A DNA stretch of 39,482 bases from an uncultured Alistipes sp. (GTDB taxonomy: Bacteria; Bacteroidota; Bacteroidia; Bacteroidales; Rikenellaceae). Made by a program: the position numbers and the translations under genes. The notes below the pieces were generated by a model. That model was not told where the DNA came from. It was given only the letters and a program-made list of their open reading frames with translations, and searched no databases. Shown piece by piece: positions 1 through 6,942 of this stretch; the first letter of the stretch is position 1; each line of letters begins with the position of its first letter. Where the stretch lies: contig CALUMQ010000038.1 in assembly GCA_944321765.1 (NCBI GenBank), forward strand, positions 1 to 39,482, read 5' to 3'.

Positions 1-274
1 TGAACTTCAGAATGCTGTCCCGGACCTTCTCGCGAACCCATACGTCCGACACGTCGATTCCCATATTGCGCAGGTAGCGGATCGTGCTCCGGGGATCGGG
101 GATATTCAACTGCTCGGCAATGTCGAATGTCGCCAACTTGCCGCCGCACATCAGCAGCGAATAAAGGCGGAATTCATTGTGAGTAAGGAAAAATTCTTTA
201 CCTTTGTGCAGCACTTGATACAATGCCCCTGCGCGTCGGCCTCGGACGCCGGGGGCGTGTTGTTTCTGATTCAT
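1..274 (-). CDS. Winged-helix/HTH DNA-binding protein of the mobile element, 3' end cut by the window
   Basis: Reading leftward from the ATG at 274 gives an open frame of 91 codons that runs off the window edge. The start is preceded directly by GGAGGT, an unusually good ribosome-binding site for this phylum. Residues around 30-75 (LATFDIAEQLNIPDPRSTI and what follows) have the look of a helix-turn-helix with recognition helix and wing. It begins 11 bp after the stop of the excisionase-like gene upstream, so the two are probably co-transcribed. A role in controlling excision, transfer or replication of the element is inferred only from position; the missing C-terminus could hold another domain. 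Confidence 0.6.
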   Translation of the reverse strand, partial: MNQKQHAPGVRGRRAGALYQVLHKGKEFFLTHNEFRLYSLLMCGGKLATFDIAEQLNIPDPRSTIRYLRNMGIDVSDVWVREKVRDSILKF

Positions 275-285
275 ACCTCCGGCGA

Positions 286-642
286 TTATTTACGGTTGGC
301 ACTTTCGGCAAGACGCAGCGCAGCAGCCGCGCGGCGATCCTCGCGGGTAACGATACGCGATTCGATCCACTGCAATAGATCCCGACGGGAAAACACCGTG
401 CGGCGGCCGAATTTCTTATAAGGGATAGCCTCTTTGTAGACCAGATTGTAGAGAGCTGCCCGCGTGGTGGGAATACCTTGTTCGGTGATGAACCGCGCCG
501 CGGTATCAGCATTCATTCCGTCTGTAACCACGGGTTCGTTCTTCCGCCGGAAAATGTCCAGTTTCGGAATAATGGCAGCTACCTCATCGGCAACAATGGA
601 GCGTAACTGTTCGGCAGTCGTTACAATAATTTGTTCTGTCAT
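286..642 (-). CDS. Excisionase-like helix-turn-helix protein (HTH_17/MerR-like)
   Basis: This 118-residue protein carries a C-terminal excisionase-family HTH at about residues 45-100: the pattern TTRAALYNLVYKEAIPYKKF followed by GRRTVFSRRDLLQWI is typical of the small winged HTH proteins beside integrases in Bacteroidota elements. The N-terminal 40 residues look helical (TAEQLRSIVADEVAAIIPKL). These proteins usually bind DNA near att sites to favour excision or act as element regulators. It precedes the partial winged-helix gene by 11 bp. The family call is fairly safe; that it works as an excisionase for this integrase is inference. Confidence 0.75.
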   Translation of the reverse strand: MTEQIIVTTAEQLRSIVADEVAAIIPKLDIFRRKNEPVVTDGMNADTAARFITEQGIPTTRAALYNLVYKEAIPYKKFGRRTVFSRRDLLQWIESRIVTREDRRAAAALRLAESANRK

Positions 643-767
643 ACTCTTTGCTTTTTTAACGATTCTACAATTCCTGCGGGCCCAGCAGGATGTCGTTCAA
701 CGTTGACAGTGCAAAGAGAGTAAAAAGGGTGAAGGGGGACCAAGCGAAACCAGTCCTCAAAATTTGC

Positions 768-780
768 GGGGACTGTCCCC
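768..780. repeat. Palindrome with GGAC-T-GTCC core, copy 1
   Basis: GGGGACTGTCCCC is a perfect inverted repeat about a central T. A related palindrome with the same GGACTGTCC core lies at 868-882, its centre 101 bp away. Both flank the 3' end of the unrecognised gene and its terminator. They could be sites for an element-encoded DNA-binding protein. Confidence 0.4.
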
Positions 781-809
781 AAAATAAAAAAGTGCCCTTG
801 CAGGCACTT
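781..809 (-). terminator. Rho-independent terminator for the integrase/unrecognised-gene transcript
   Basis: On the minus strand a 7-bp stem (AAGTGCC / GGCACTT) is followed by TTTTATTTT. It lies about 50 bp after the stop of the gene at 862-1617. Confidence 0.65.
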
Positions 810-861
810 GTGGTGGCGGTTGCTATCCGTGTAAAATGATACCGGAAGACAACATAGAATA

Positions 862-1617
862 CTATTCGGAGGACTGTCCTCCTTTCATAAACTCATCCAA
901 TAGCGCCTCAACATCTGGCTGTAATTTATCGTTAAGATGTTTCCAGGCATATGAGTTTTTGCTATCCCGAATCAATCCGCCCGTTACAGCTTCGATCAAC
1001 TTGGCAATCGCTGTAGCCGTGTAGGACTGCGTAATCTTCAGCCGCACAAATATGGCATATAACAACGCGATAGATTGTGCTCTCGAAATTTTTCCACAAT
1101 CTTGCACTTTACTGGTTATAATTGTATCTTCATCGCTATCGAACTCTATTTTCTGTGTATTCCGTGCTTTAGCGATCAACACAGTTCTAACTTGGTCCAA
1201 TGTCTCTTTGTCTATACTTTCATTTGTGCTTGGCACCCACATACTCGATTGACATAGCGCTATAAATAGTTCTATCTTTGCGGCTTTATTTTCTCCGGAC
1301 GCCTTAAACTCAGGAAAACTTATGCCAATTTTCAAACGGCTACCCTTTTTTAATGGGATAATTGAAAATTCTCCGTTGTATAATTCGGGAATATTGATTA
1401 TACTGGATATTTGAGTAAAATATATATTTTTACGGCTCATTATAATATAGGGGAGCCATTCAGTTAAGGCATCTATAAAATAGACTCCAGCAGCATATAA
1501 ATCCTCGCACATATTTACTGCTACGGACATATCGCTACATTCTGATTTGTATTCTGTCAGAACTCTTAAATACGCCTCCCGATATAAATTGGCTGCTTCT
1601 AATGCTTTTTGTGTCAT
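862..1617 (-). CDS. Unrecognised protein co-transcribed with the integrase
   Basis: This is a 251-residue soluble protein with no signal peptide or membrane segment. It is AT-rich compared with its neighbours. It starts 6 bp after the integrase stop codon, so the two are almost certainly on one mRNA. I do not recognise the family. The last 80 residues (about 170-245) are helical with a pattern (SRAQSIALLYAIFVRLKI, then IAKLIEAVTGG) that recalls the C-terminal winged-helix part of RteC-like regulators and other accessory proteins of Bacteroides elements. That resemblance is weak and is not a family assignment. An accessory role in integration, excision or element regulation is inferred from position. 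Confidence 0.6.
   Translation of the reverse strand: MTQKALEAANLYREAYLRVLTEYKSECSDMSVAVNMCEDLYAAGVYFIDALTEWLPYIIMSRKNIYFTQISSIINIPELYNGEFSIIPLKKGSRLKIGISFPEFKASGENKAAKIELFIALCQSSMWVPSTNESIDKETLDQVRTVLIAKARNTQKIEFDSDEDTIITSKVQDCGKISRAQSIALLYAIFVRLKITQSYTATAIAKLIEAVTGGLIRDSKNSYAWKHLNDKLQPDVEALLDEFMKGGQSSE
868..882. repeat. Palindrome with GGAC-T-GTCC core, copy 2
   Basis: GGAGGACTGTCCTCC is a perfect inverted repeat about a central T. It overlaps the last codons of the gene ending at 862. It shares its core with the palindrome at 768-780. Confidence 0.4.
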
Positions 1618-1623
1618 ATGTTT

Positions 1624-2844
1624 TTAAAATTTCGTTAATAATTCTGCATTCTTTTCCCGCTCCTCGCGTTCGAAGCTCGCGAGGTAGTTCTCCGTGGTTT
1701 TGAGGTCGCTGTGCCCCAGCGATTCGGAGATATAGGCGATGTTCGCCCCGGCCCGCTTCAATACCGTGGCGAACGAGTGCCGGGCCGTATAGGTCGAGAT
1801 CGGCCCGATGCCGAGCTGTTCGCCCACCTCCTTCATGCGCTTGTTGATCGCACGGGTCAGGAACTGCGTCTTCAGTTTCCGACGCATCGCGTCCTCCGAA
1901 CCGTCCAATACCGGGAAGATGAACCTATCCGGAGCTGGAGGATTCCCCCAGCGGTCGATGATTGCCTGCATCCGATCGGTCACGATCACCCGAATCTCCT
2001 TGCGCGTCCGGGTCGTGCGCTCGGTTTTCTGCCGCACGAAACAGATTTCGCCGTTCACAATATCCCGAAACCTCAACCGCACGAAGTCGGCGACATTTAT
2101 ACCGTTGCAGAGGTAGAGAAAAAGCCAGTAATCACGGTATTTGGCCGTTGCATCGCTGCCGTCCTCATACCGGGCCAGCATCCCGATCTGCTCCAGCGTA
2201 AGGGCCATTTTGCGGCCTTCTCCCTCCTGGATCTCATACCGACCCTTGCCAAAGGGATATTGAGCTTCCCGGATCATACCTTGCCGCCGGGCCTCGTTGA
2301 GGATTGCCCGCAGGTGACGGAGGTGGATTGCCACGGTCGTCTGCGCTTTACCCTCCGAGAGCAGGAAGGCAGAATAACGGCCCAGCCACGACGGGGTAAC
2401 GGCATCGAACCGAATATGCGAACCGGCGAAACGTTCCAGTCCGAGAAGTACACCCCGATAGACAACCATACTACCCACGCGACCGGCGTGTTCCAACTGA
2501 TCCATTTTCGCCCGGAATGCTGTGTTTACCGTATCAGAAGCGGCACCCTTCAATCGGTTGTTCAGCGCATCGAGCGAGAACGCACCCGAGGTGGCCAGCA
2601 CCTCAACAGCCGACCGCACGATCTGGTAGCTGCTTTCGATGTCCTTGCGGACCGCTGCCAGCGTTCGCGCCTTGGTTGTCGGCAACGCCTCCCACTCCTC
2701 CGGGGTCATGTCTTTGCCCGTGGAATAGTAGCATCGCGTCCGCTTGTAGGTGACCCGAATTTTTACGGGACACTTTCCGGACTTTTTCGGATGCGAGGTG
2801 TCGAGCATAGGGGATACCGTTATGCCGTCCTTTGAGTAGTTCAT
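1624..2844 (-). CDS. Tyrosine recombinase / integrase (Bacteroidota mobile-element type)
   Basis: It catalyses site-specific integration and excision of the element. From the ATG at 2844 the protein has 406 residues: an N-terminal arm-binding region, a SAM-like core-binding domain (about 95-200) and a C-terminal catalytic domain (about 210-400). Visible catalytic residues are Lys273 (in VRQKT), Arg355 in TYTARHSFAT, His378 in LGHSDL and the nucleophile Tyr387 in TTENYLASF. The first catalytic Arg, usually in TGLR, is replaced: the motif reads NGIN (Asn250). The His of HxxR is Tyr352. Loss of the first Arg is known for IntDOT-type recombinases, so the enzyme may well be active. A GTG start at 2883 would add 13 residues but would lie inside the inverted repeat 2846-2884; I prefer the ATG. 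The unrecognised gene follows after 6 bp. Confidence 0.92.
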   Translation of the reverse strand: MNYSKDGITVSPMLDTSHPKKSGKCPVKIRVTYKRTRCYYSTGKDMTPEEWEALPTTKARTLAAVRKDIESSYQIVRSAVEVLATSGAFSLDALNNRLKGAASDTVNTAFRAKMDQLEHAGRVGSMVVYRGVLLGLERFAGSHIRFDAVTPSWLGRYSAFLLSEGKAQTTVAIHLRHLRAILNEARRQGMIREAQYPFGKGRYEIQEGEGRKMALTLEQIGMLARYEDGSDATAKYRDYWLFLYLCNGINVADFVRLRFRDIVNGEICFVRQKTERTTRTRKEIRVIVTDRMQAIIDRWGNPPAPDRFIFPVLDGSEDAMRRKLKTQFLTRAINKRMKEVGEQLGIGPISTYTARHSFATVLKRAGANIAYISESLGHSDLKTTENYLASFEREEREKNAELLTKF

Positions 2845-2845
2845 C

Positions 2846-2884
2846 TGTGTATAAATTTTGGCTTCGGTACACAATTTATACACA
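2846..2884. promoter_or_regulatory. 12-bp inverted repeat directly upstream of the integrase start
   Basis: TGTGTATAAATT at 2846-2857 is matched by its exact reverse complement at 2873-2884, with a 15-bp spacer. The left arm ends one base from the integrase ATG. It could be an operator for integrase autoregulation, or an mRNA hairpin that hides the start codon. Confidence 0.5.
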
Positions 2885-3011
2885 AAATTACAATTTCCAG
2901 CGAAATAAACAAAAACGGAATGAAATAAAATAGCTATATTTACAACTGAAATACAGCGATTTATAAATCAATAGATAAGTCGGCAAAAAACGGCAAAAAT
3001 CGCCGGTTTAC
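2885..3011. promoter_or_regulatory. Integrase upstream region with short direct repeats next to the att core
   Basis: AT-rich DNA between the integrase and the tRNA fragment. CGGCAAAAA occurs twice, at 2981-2989 and 2991-2999, right beside the putative crossover site. Such repeats are candidates for recombinase arm-type sites. The integrase promoter must also lie here, but I see no clear TTTG / TAnnTTTG pair. Confidence 0.35.
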
Positions 3012-3055
3012 GATTCATAATCATGAGGTCGAGAGTTCAAGTCTCTCTCCCGCTA
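3012..3055 (+). other. Attachment site: 3' fragment of a tRNA gene (CAU anticodon, Met- or Ile-type)
   Basis: The sequence folds as the 3' part of a tRNA: anticodon loop TTCATAA (anticodon CAU), 3' anticodon-stem strand TCATG, variable AGGTC, T-stem GAGAG/CTCTC around loop TTCAAGT, acceptor strand TCCCGCT and discriminator A; CCA is not encoded. The 5' half is missing: the bases before the loop (TACGA) pair imperfectly with TCATG, and no acceptor strand AGCGGGA occurs upstream. This is the scar expected when an element recombines into a tRNA gene within the anticodon stem-loop. The complete tRNA should be at the other end of the element. Confidence 0.7.
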
Positions 3056-3062
3056 CGAATTG

Positions 3063-3098
3063 AAAAAGTTGTGAAATGGTATCATTTCGCAACTTTTT
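3063..3098 (+). terminator. Terminator of the interrupted tRNA gene
   Basis: A long near-perfect hairpin (arms of about 16 bp, loop GTAT, with A-run on the left and TTTTT on the right) follows the tRNA fragment after 7 bases. It fits the native terminator of the tRNA transcript on the chromosomal side of the junction, and would work in both directions. Confidence 0.7.
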
Positions 3099-3205
3099 CT
3101 TTTTCCTGCCTGGTCCGAACTCTCAGGATATTTCTCGTACACCTCGTCAATCGAACAAAAAATATTATATTTACATAAAAATGAAACCTTGCACACAACC
3201 TCCAG

Positions 3206-4534
3206 ATGTCTCCGAAACTGATTCTCATATTTGAAAGAACGTATATTTGGATCCATAAACTGAAAAGATCCTCCCTGGGTTGGATTCTGTCATTTATAGT
3301 GGCTGCGGCCAGCACGCTGCCTTACGAAATGATTTTTGATATTAAAGGCATGATGCTCTATGTCTTTATAAAACCGCCTCTGCCCATTCTCCTGATGTGG
3401 GGGTGCTGTGTCATCGCGCTGTTGTTGTTTGTACTCGACAGTCTCATTGTCAGGACGCTTCAAAAATACAATGATTTCAGCCAGCTTGAACAGATCATGA
3501 GAGAGAATGCCGACAATTCTTGTTTTAACCTTGAGAAGTACAGCAATGGCTTTATATGGGGACAGGACCGAACGATTCTCGTATGCAGCAACATTATAGA
3601 AGGGTACCGAACCCATCAGATTCATCTGGACTCGGTGATAACTGACAAATATTACCGTTTTCAGGACTCCCCGGCTCAATGCAGCACGGATCTGAATAAA
3701 AGTTATGAAGATTTCATCAGAACGGACACAACCGCGAGGATCAGTATCGAGCAAAACAACGACAACGACAAATGGATGCTTGCAGGAATTAGCAAAACAT
3801 GCAATCGGGATGATCAAAGAGTCTATCTCAAACTTCAGAAGACAAAATGGAGTATGAACAGATTTATCTGGTGCAAGGTTTTTCCGGAACATTTGCTGGA
3901 CAAGAAAGCAGCCCTTGCCGAGGTCGCCGACGACTATACGAAAGGCTATTATCCGAACAGTCTGTGTCTTCATCTCGTCGTCATAACGGCAGACCGGAAG
4001 GTTGTTCTCAACAAAATCAGCGGGGTCAACAGCAATGATTATCCGTACACTCTTGCCGCTACAATCGGCGAGCAACTCGAAATATCGGATTTCAACAACC
4101 GGACGGACTACAACAATGAGTTCGTCGACCGATGGATCGAGCGTGCCTTCAAGGAAGAATTCGGACTGACAGAGACAAATTACCACCGAATTGTTGACGC
4201 CGATTCCGCAAGAGTGCTTGCTTTCGTGGAGGAGGGTGACATTTACAATTTCTCGATGGTCACAACCGTAACGTTAAATTATTCGTTTGAAGATTTTAAA
4301 AGACATATCTCTGTCGCTCCCGTTATGGACAAAGAGTTTACTGATCCTGTACCTCTGGATATTAAGGATATTCCCGGTGAACTAAACCGACATTTCAAAA
4401 ATTGTCGTGGAAAAGGAAATGGCGATTATCATCCGGCTACAGCCATGAGACTCTTTCTGACATACGCCCATTTCTATGGGATTTGCCGATTCAAAAATGA
4501 ATACCAATCAGCCCATAGACGTCGAAATCTATAA
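3206..4534 (+). CDS. Two-TM membrane protein with degenerate C-terminal Nudix domain (Sa_NUDIX-like)
   Basis: The 442-residue protein has two hydrophobic segments near the N-terminus (about 22-43 and 51-81), a soluble middle region (about 90-230) and a C-terminal domain (about 250-370) with a Nudix-box-like motif RAFKEEFGL at 313-321. Compared with the canonical REUXEEXGU, the second position is Ala instead of Glu, while Glu317, Glu318 and Gly320 remain. This layout recalls the SMODS-associated NUDIX proteins described by Aravind and colleagues, thought to sense nucleotide-derived signals and act on the membrane. No CD-NTase, SAVED or other partner gene is in the window. The gene is isolated, AT-richer than core genes, and sits next to an integration scar, suggesting acquisition by transfer. 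Translation start is uncertain because no clear RBS is visible. Confidence 0.6.
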   Translation: MSPKLILIFERTYIWIHKLKRSSLGWILSFIVAAASTLPYEMIFDIKGMMLYVFIKPPLPILLMWGCCVIALLLFVLDSLIVRTLQKYNDFSQLEQIMRENADNSCFNLEKYSNGFIWGQDRTILVCSNIIEGYRTHQIHLDSVITDKYYRFQDSPAQCSTDLNKSYEDFIRTDTTARISIEQNNDNDKWMLAGISKTCNRDDQRVYLKLQKTKWSMNRFIWCKVFPEHLLDKKAALAEVADDYTKGYYPNSLCLHLVVITADRKVVLNKISGVNSNDYPYTLAATIGEQLEISDFNNRTDYNNEFVDRWIERAFKEEFGLTETNYHRIVDADSARVLAFVEEGDIYNFSMVTTVTLNYSFEDFKRHISVAPVMDKEFTDPVPLDIKDIPGELNRHFKNCRGKGNGDYHPATAMRLFLTYAHFYGICRFKNEYQSAHRRRNL

Positions 4535-4545
4535 TATCGGGCATT

Positions 4546-4582
4546 AAAAAAGCCCGCAACGCTCCAAAGGGCGCTGCGGGCC
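4546..4582 (-). terminator. Terminator between two convergent genes
   Basis: A GC-rich hairpin (GCCCGCA...TGCGGGC) is followed on the minus strand by TTTTTTAA. It ends the carboxyltransferase gene at 4605-6464 and may also stop the plus-strand Nudix gene. Confidence 0.8.
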
Positions 4583-4604
4583 AAGATATCGACTTGCGGT
4601 CGAA

Positions 4605-6464
4605 CTACTCTACTTCGATCAGCGGAGCATCTGTCGGAACATTCTCCCCGACTTCTACGAGGATCTGTTTTACCGTACCGGCATAGTCCGTCGTGATGGC
4701 ATTCTCCATCTTCATGGCCTCGAGAGTCAACACCTCCTGACCGGCTTTCACCGTATCGCCGACCTTGACGTTGATCTCAATGATACGACCCGGCAGCGGT
4801 GCAGCCACCACATTGCCCGTGATGACAGCCTTCGGCTTCTCAGCGGCTTGTGCAGCCTCTTTCTCTTTGGCCTGTTCTTCGGCCTGGGTTGCCTTGTAGG
4901 CCTTGACCTTTTCATTGGTCAGGAAGATCTTCGCAACGGTCGGGAAGAGCTCCAGCAGCAGCACTTCCTTCTCGTTGGCGGCAAGTTTCACGCCTCCAGC
5001 CTCCGGAAGCTCCGGATTGGGCTGCATCTTGTATTTGGAGGTGTCGTAGGGAGTCTCCTCACGCACCCCGCAGATCTTGAAGCGGAACTCGGGATCGATC
5101 TTTACGGGTGTCTTGCCGTATTCGCCCTTTACGAGGCCCACAAACTGCGACGATTTGTTGGTATACATCGGTCGTCCGGCCTTCTCGTCGAGGGCGCAGT
5201 TCACGGCCTGGGCTCCGACGATCTGCGACGTCGGGGTGACCAGAGGCGGAAGACCTGCGGCCAGGCGCACCGAGGGAATCAACTCCATGGCGCGCGGCAG
5301 AATCTCTTCGGCCTTGAGTTGCTTGAGCTGTGCAACCATGTTCGAGTACATGCCTCCGGGAATCTCGGCCTTTTGCACCAGTTCGTTCGGCGCAGGGAAT
5401 CCGAAGTAGGCCTCGATCTTGCGGCAGGCGTCGATCGTTGCGGCCTCGTCGTCGGCCTGAGCGGCCTTGATGGCTCGGTCGAAGAGCGCGTCGATTTCGG
5501 CAGGAAGCGTATCGGTCAGCGGATTGAAGGCTTTCGGCTCGGGTTTCTCTACGCCGAAGACCGACTGGTTGAGCTCCTTACGGATCTCACGCAGCTGCGT
5601 ATTGATCTTCGCGACGGCCTCCATGTTGACACCCAGGTCGATGCCGAGTTTCTTGCAGAAGACATAGATCAGCTCGATGGCGGGAGCACCCGTACCTTCG
5701 GCAAAATACCAGCAGTTCGTGTCGACGATGTCGACGCCGGCGATGATCGCTGCCAATACCGAGGCCAGACCATAGCCCGGCGTGCAGTGGGTATGGAAAT
5801 CCACCGGAATCGTAAGATGCTGCTTGAAGAGCTTGACGAGCGTGGCAACACGGCGCGGCGGAATCAGTCCCGACATGTCCTTGATGGTGATCATGTCGGC
5901 ACCCAGGGCGGCCATCTGCTGGGCCTTGTCGAGGAAGTAGGCATCGGTGAAGACCGGGGCGGGATTTTTCTTGCCGCGAAGCTTGTCCCAGAAGCTCAGC
6001 TCGGGGTATTTCGGATCCACCGTATAGCATACGGCGCAGTCGGCGATACCGCCATATTGTTTGACATATTTGATCGTCGACTTTACGTTGTCCACGTCGT
6101 TCAGCGCATCGAAGATACGCATGATGCCAAGACCGCTCTCGATGGCATTGCGGCAGAATCCGTCGATGATTTCGTCCGTGTAGGGCGAGTAGCCGAACAG
6201 ATTGCGGCCGCGCGAGAGCGCCGTGAGTTTCGACACGTTACCCACGGCCTTGTAGATCGTCTCCAGGCGGGTCCAGGGGTTTTCGTTCAGGTAGCGCATC
6301 ACCGAGTCGGGCACTGCGCCGCCCCATACCTCCATCGCATAGAAGTTGGCATCTTTGTAGAACGGCAGGCACCGGTCGATCTGGGCCTGGTTCATACGCG
6401 TGGCGAACGACGACTGTTGTCCGTCGCGCAGCGTAAGGTCTCTGATTTTGAGATTTCTTGCCAT
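4605..6464 (-). CDS. oadA: Biotin-dependent decarboxylase/carboxyltransferase (oxaloacetate decarboxylase alpha / pyruvate carboxylase subunit B type)
   Basis: It moves carboxyl groups between oxaloacetate/pyruvate and a biotin carried on its own C-terminus. The N-terminal HMGL-like TIM barrel shows the metal site: Asp14 in LTLRDGQQS, Lys195 (the lysine that is carboxylated in this family) in TIKDMSG, and His224/His226 in DFHTHCTPG. A carboxylase-conserved domain follows (about 300-520), then a Lys/Glu/Ala-rich linker and a biotinyl domain with EAMKM, Lys585 being the biotin site. At 619 residues it is a full-length single-chain alpha subunit. The OadB and OadG partners are not adjacent, so it could serve a Na+-pumping decarboxylase or a two-subunit pyruvate carboxylase; the symbol is the common annotation, not a proven role. 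A promoter and a perfect palindrome lie upstream. Confidence 0.85.
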   Translation of the reverse strand: MARNLKIRDLTLRDGQQSSFATRMNQAQIDRCLPFYKDANFYAMEVWGGAVPDSVMRYLNENPWTRLETIYKAVGNVSKLTALSRGRNLFGYSPYTDEIIDGFCRNAIESGLGIMRIFDALNDVDNVKSTIKYVKQYGGIADCAVCYTVDPKYPELSFWDKLRGKKNPAPVFTDAYFLDKAQQMAALGADMITIKDMSGLIPPRRVATLVKLFKQHLTIPVDFHTHCTPGYGLASVLAAIIAGVDIVDTNCWYFAEGTGAPAIELIYVFCKKLGIDLGVNMEAVAKINTQLREIRKELNQSVFGVEKPEPKAFNPLTDTLPAEIDALFDRAIKAAQADDEAATIDACRKIEAYFGFPAPNELVQKAEIPGGMYSNMVAQLKQLKAEEILPRAMELIPSVRLAAGLPPLVTPTSQIVGAQAVNCALDEKAGRPMYTNKSSQFVGLVKGEYGKTPVKIDPEFRFKICGVREETPYDTSKYKMQPNPELPEAGGVKLAANEKEVLLLELFPTVAKIFLTNEKVKAYKATQAEEQAKEKEAAQAAEKPKAVITGNVVAAPLPGRIIEINVKVGDTVKAGQEVLTLEAMKMENAITTDYAGTVKQILVEVGENVPTDAPLIEVE

Positions 6465-6501
6465 TGTCTTTATTGATTTAAAGGATCTTGCGGCTTTAAA
6501 G

Positions 6502-6523
6502 CTTTGTTATTCGAATAACAAAG
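6502..6523. promoter_or_regulatory. Perfect 22-bp palindrome (operator candidate)
   Basis: Each arm is CTTTGTTATTC or its exact reverse complement, meeting at TTCGAA with no spacer. The right arm overlaps the -7 box of the carboxyltransferase promoter and the predicted transcription start lies within the palindrome. This is a classic position for a dimeric repressor; an mRNA 5' hairpin is the alternative. Confidence 0.6.
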
Positions 6524-6549
6524 GTACGAATCCCGAATTAATTTCCAAG
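6519..6549 (-). promoter_or_regulatory. Bacteroides-type promoter for the carboxyltransferase gene
   Basis: On the minus strand, TACCTTTG (6526-6519) matches the -7 consensus TAnnTTTG exactly. A weak -33 element CTTG lies 19 bp upstream. Confidence 0.55.
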
Positions 6550-6715
6550 TTTTTCGCATGAAATTTTACCTCCTGATCCGGAAACGGGAGATTTTTACCG
6601 CACGGTATGCCTGCATTCGGAACGTCGGAAAAGGTAAAATGGCATTTCCGGGGCCGGATTTTCAACAAAAGGTTGGAGAAGACTGAAAAAATTACGGAAT
6701 AAAACCTTTTAAAGC

Positions 6716-6747
6716 ATTGTAAATACTGATTTTTTAGTATACATTTG
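6716..6747 (+). promoter_or_regulatory. Bacteroides-type promoter for the TonB-dependent receptor
   Basis: TACATTTG (6740-6747) matches the -7 consensus. ATTG at 6716-6719 is the likely -33 box, 20 bp upstream. The leader would be about 190 nt. Confidence 0.5.
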
Positions 6748-6778
6748 CCCAAAAGTACAAATCATAACTTTTTAGTAT
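6731..6778. repeat. Direct repeat TTTTTAGTAT, two copies
   Basis: Identical 10-mers at 6731-6740 and 6769-6778, 38 bp apart, bracket the predicted start of the receptor transcript. They may be paired binding sites for a regulator, or chance in AT-rich DNA. Confidence 0.35.
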
Positions 6779-6942
6779 GATATTCCTGAACGTGTCGATA
6801 CAAAATATGTCCTCACTCAAAGGTTGCTGAACAAGGGATATTCCTGCGTAAGGAGTATCCCTTGTATCGTATGGGTTCGATGAAAAATCCGCGCCATTGT
6901 TCTATGCAATCGGAATACACCACTTTTTATTAACCAAATTTC

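Larger units (their letters stand above)
1..3055. mobile_element. Right end of an integrated genetic element (tyrosine-recombinase type)
   Basis: Four minus-strand genes (partial winged-helix protein, excisionase-like HTH protein, unrecognised protein, tyrosine integrase) lead up to a tRNA 3' fragment at 3012-3055. An integrase gene next to a truncated tRNA is the usual arrangement for an element that integrated into the 3' end of a tRNA gene. The unrecognised gene at 862-1617 is visibly more AT-rich than the core genes further right. The other end of the element, its transfer or cargo genes and the matching att copy lie outside the window, so I cannot say whether it is an ICE, a mobilisable island or a prophage. 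Confidence 0.7.
6465..6942. other. 478-bp divergent intergenic region
   Basis: It separates the minus-strand carboxyltransferase from the plus-strand TonB-dependent receptor. It holds a promoter and palindrome for the former (6502-6549), a promoter for the latter (6716-6747) and a 10-bp direct repeat (6731-6740, 6769-6778). The remaining roughly 150 bp before the receptor form its leader; I see no gene there. Confidence 0.7.

Noticed and set aside
3001-3060. Complete tRNA gene
   Set aside because: D-arm and 5' acceptor strand are missing and the 5' anticodon strand mispairs; only the 3' part is present, so it is called as an att scar.
4848-6476. Long open frame on the plus strand opposite the biotin-dependent decarboxylase
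   Set aside because: Antisense shadow of a gene with all expected catalytic motifs; its product shows no recognisable features.
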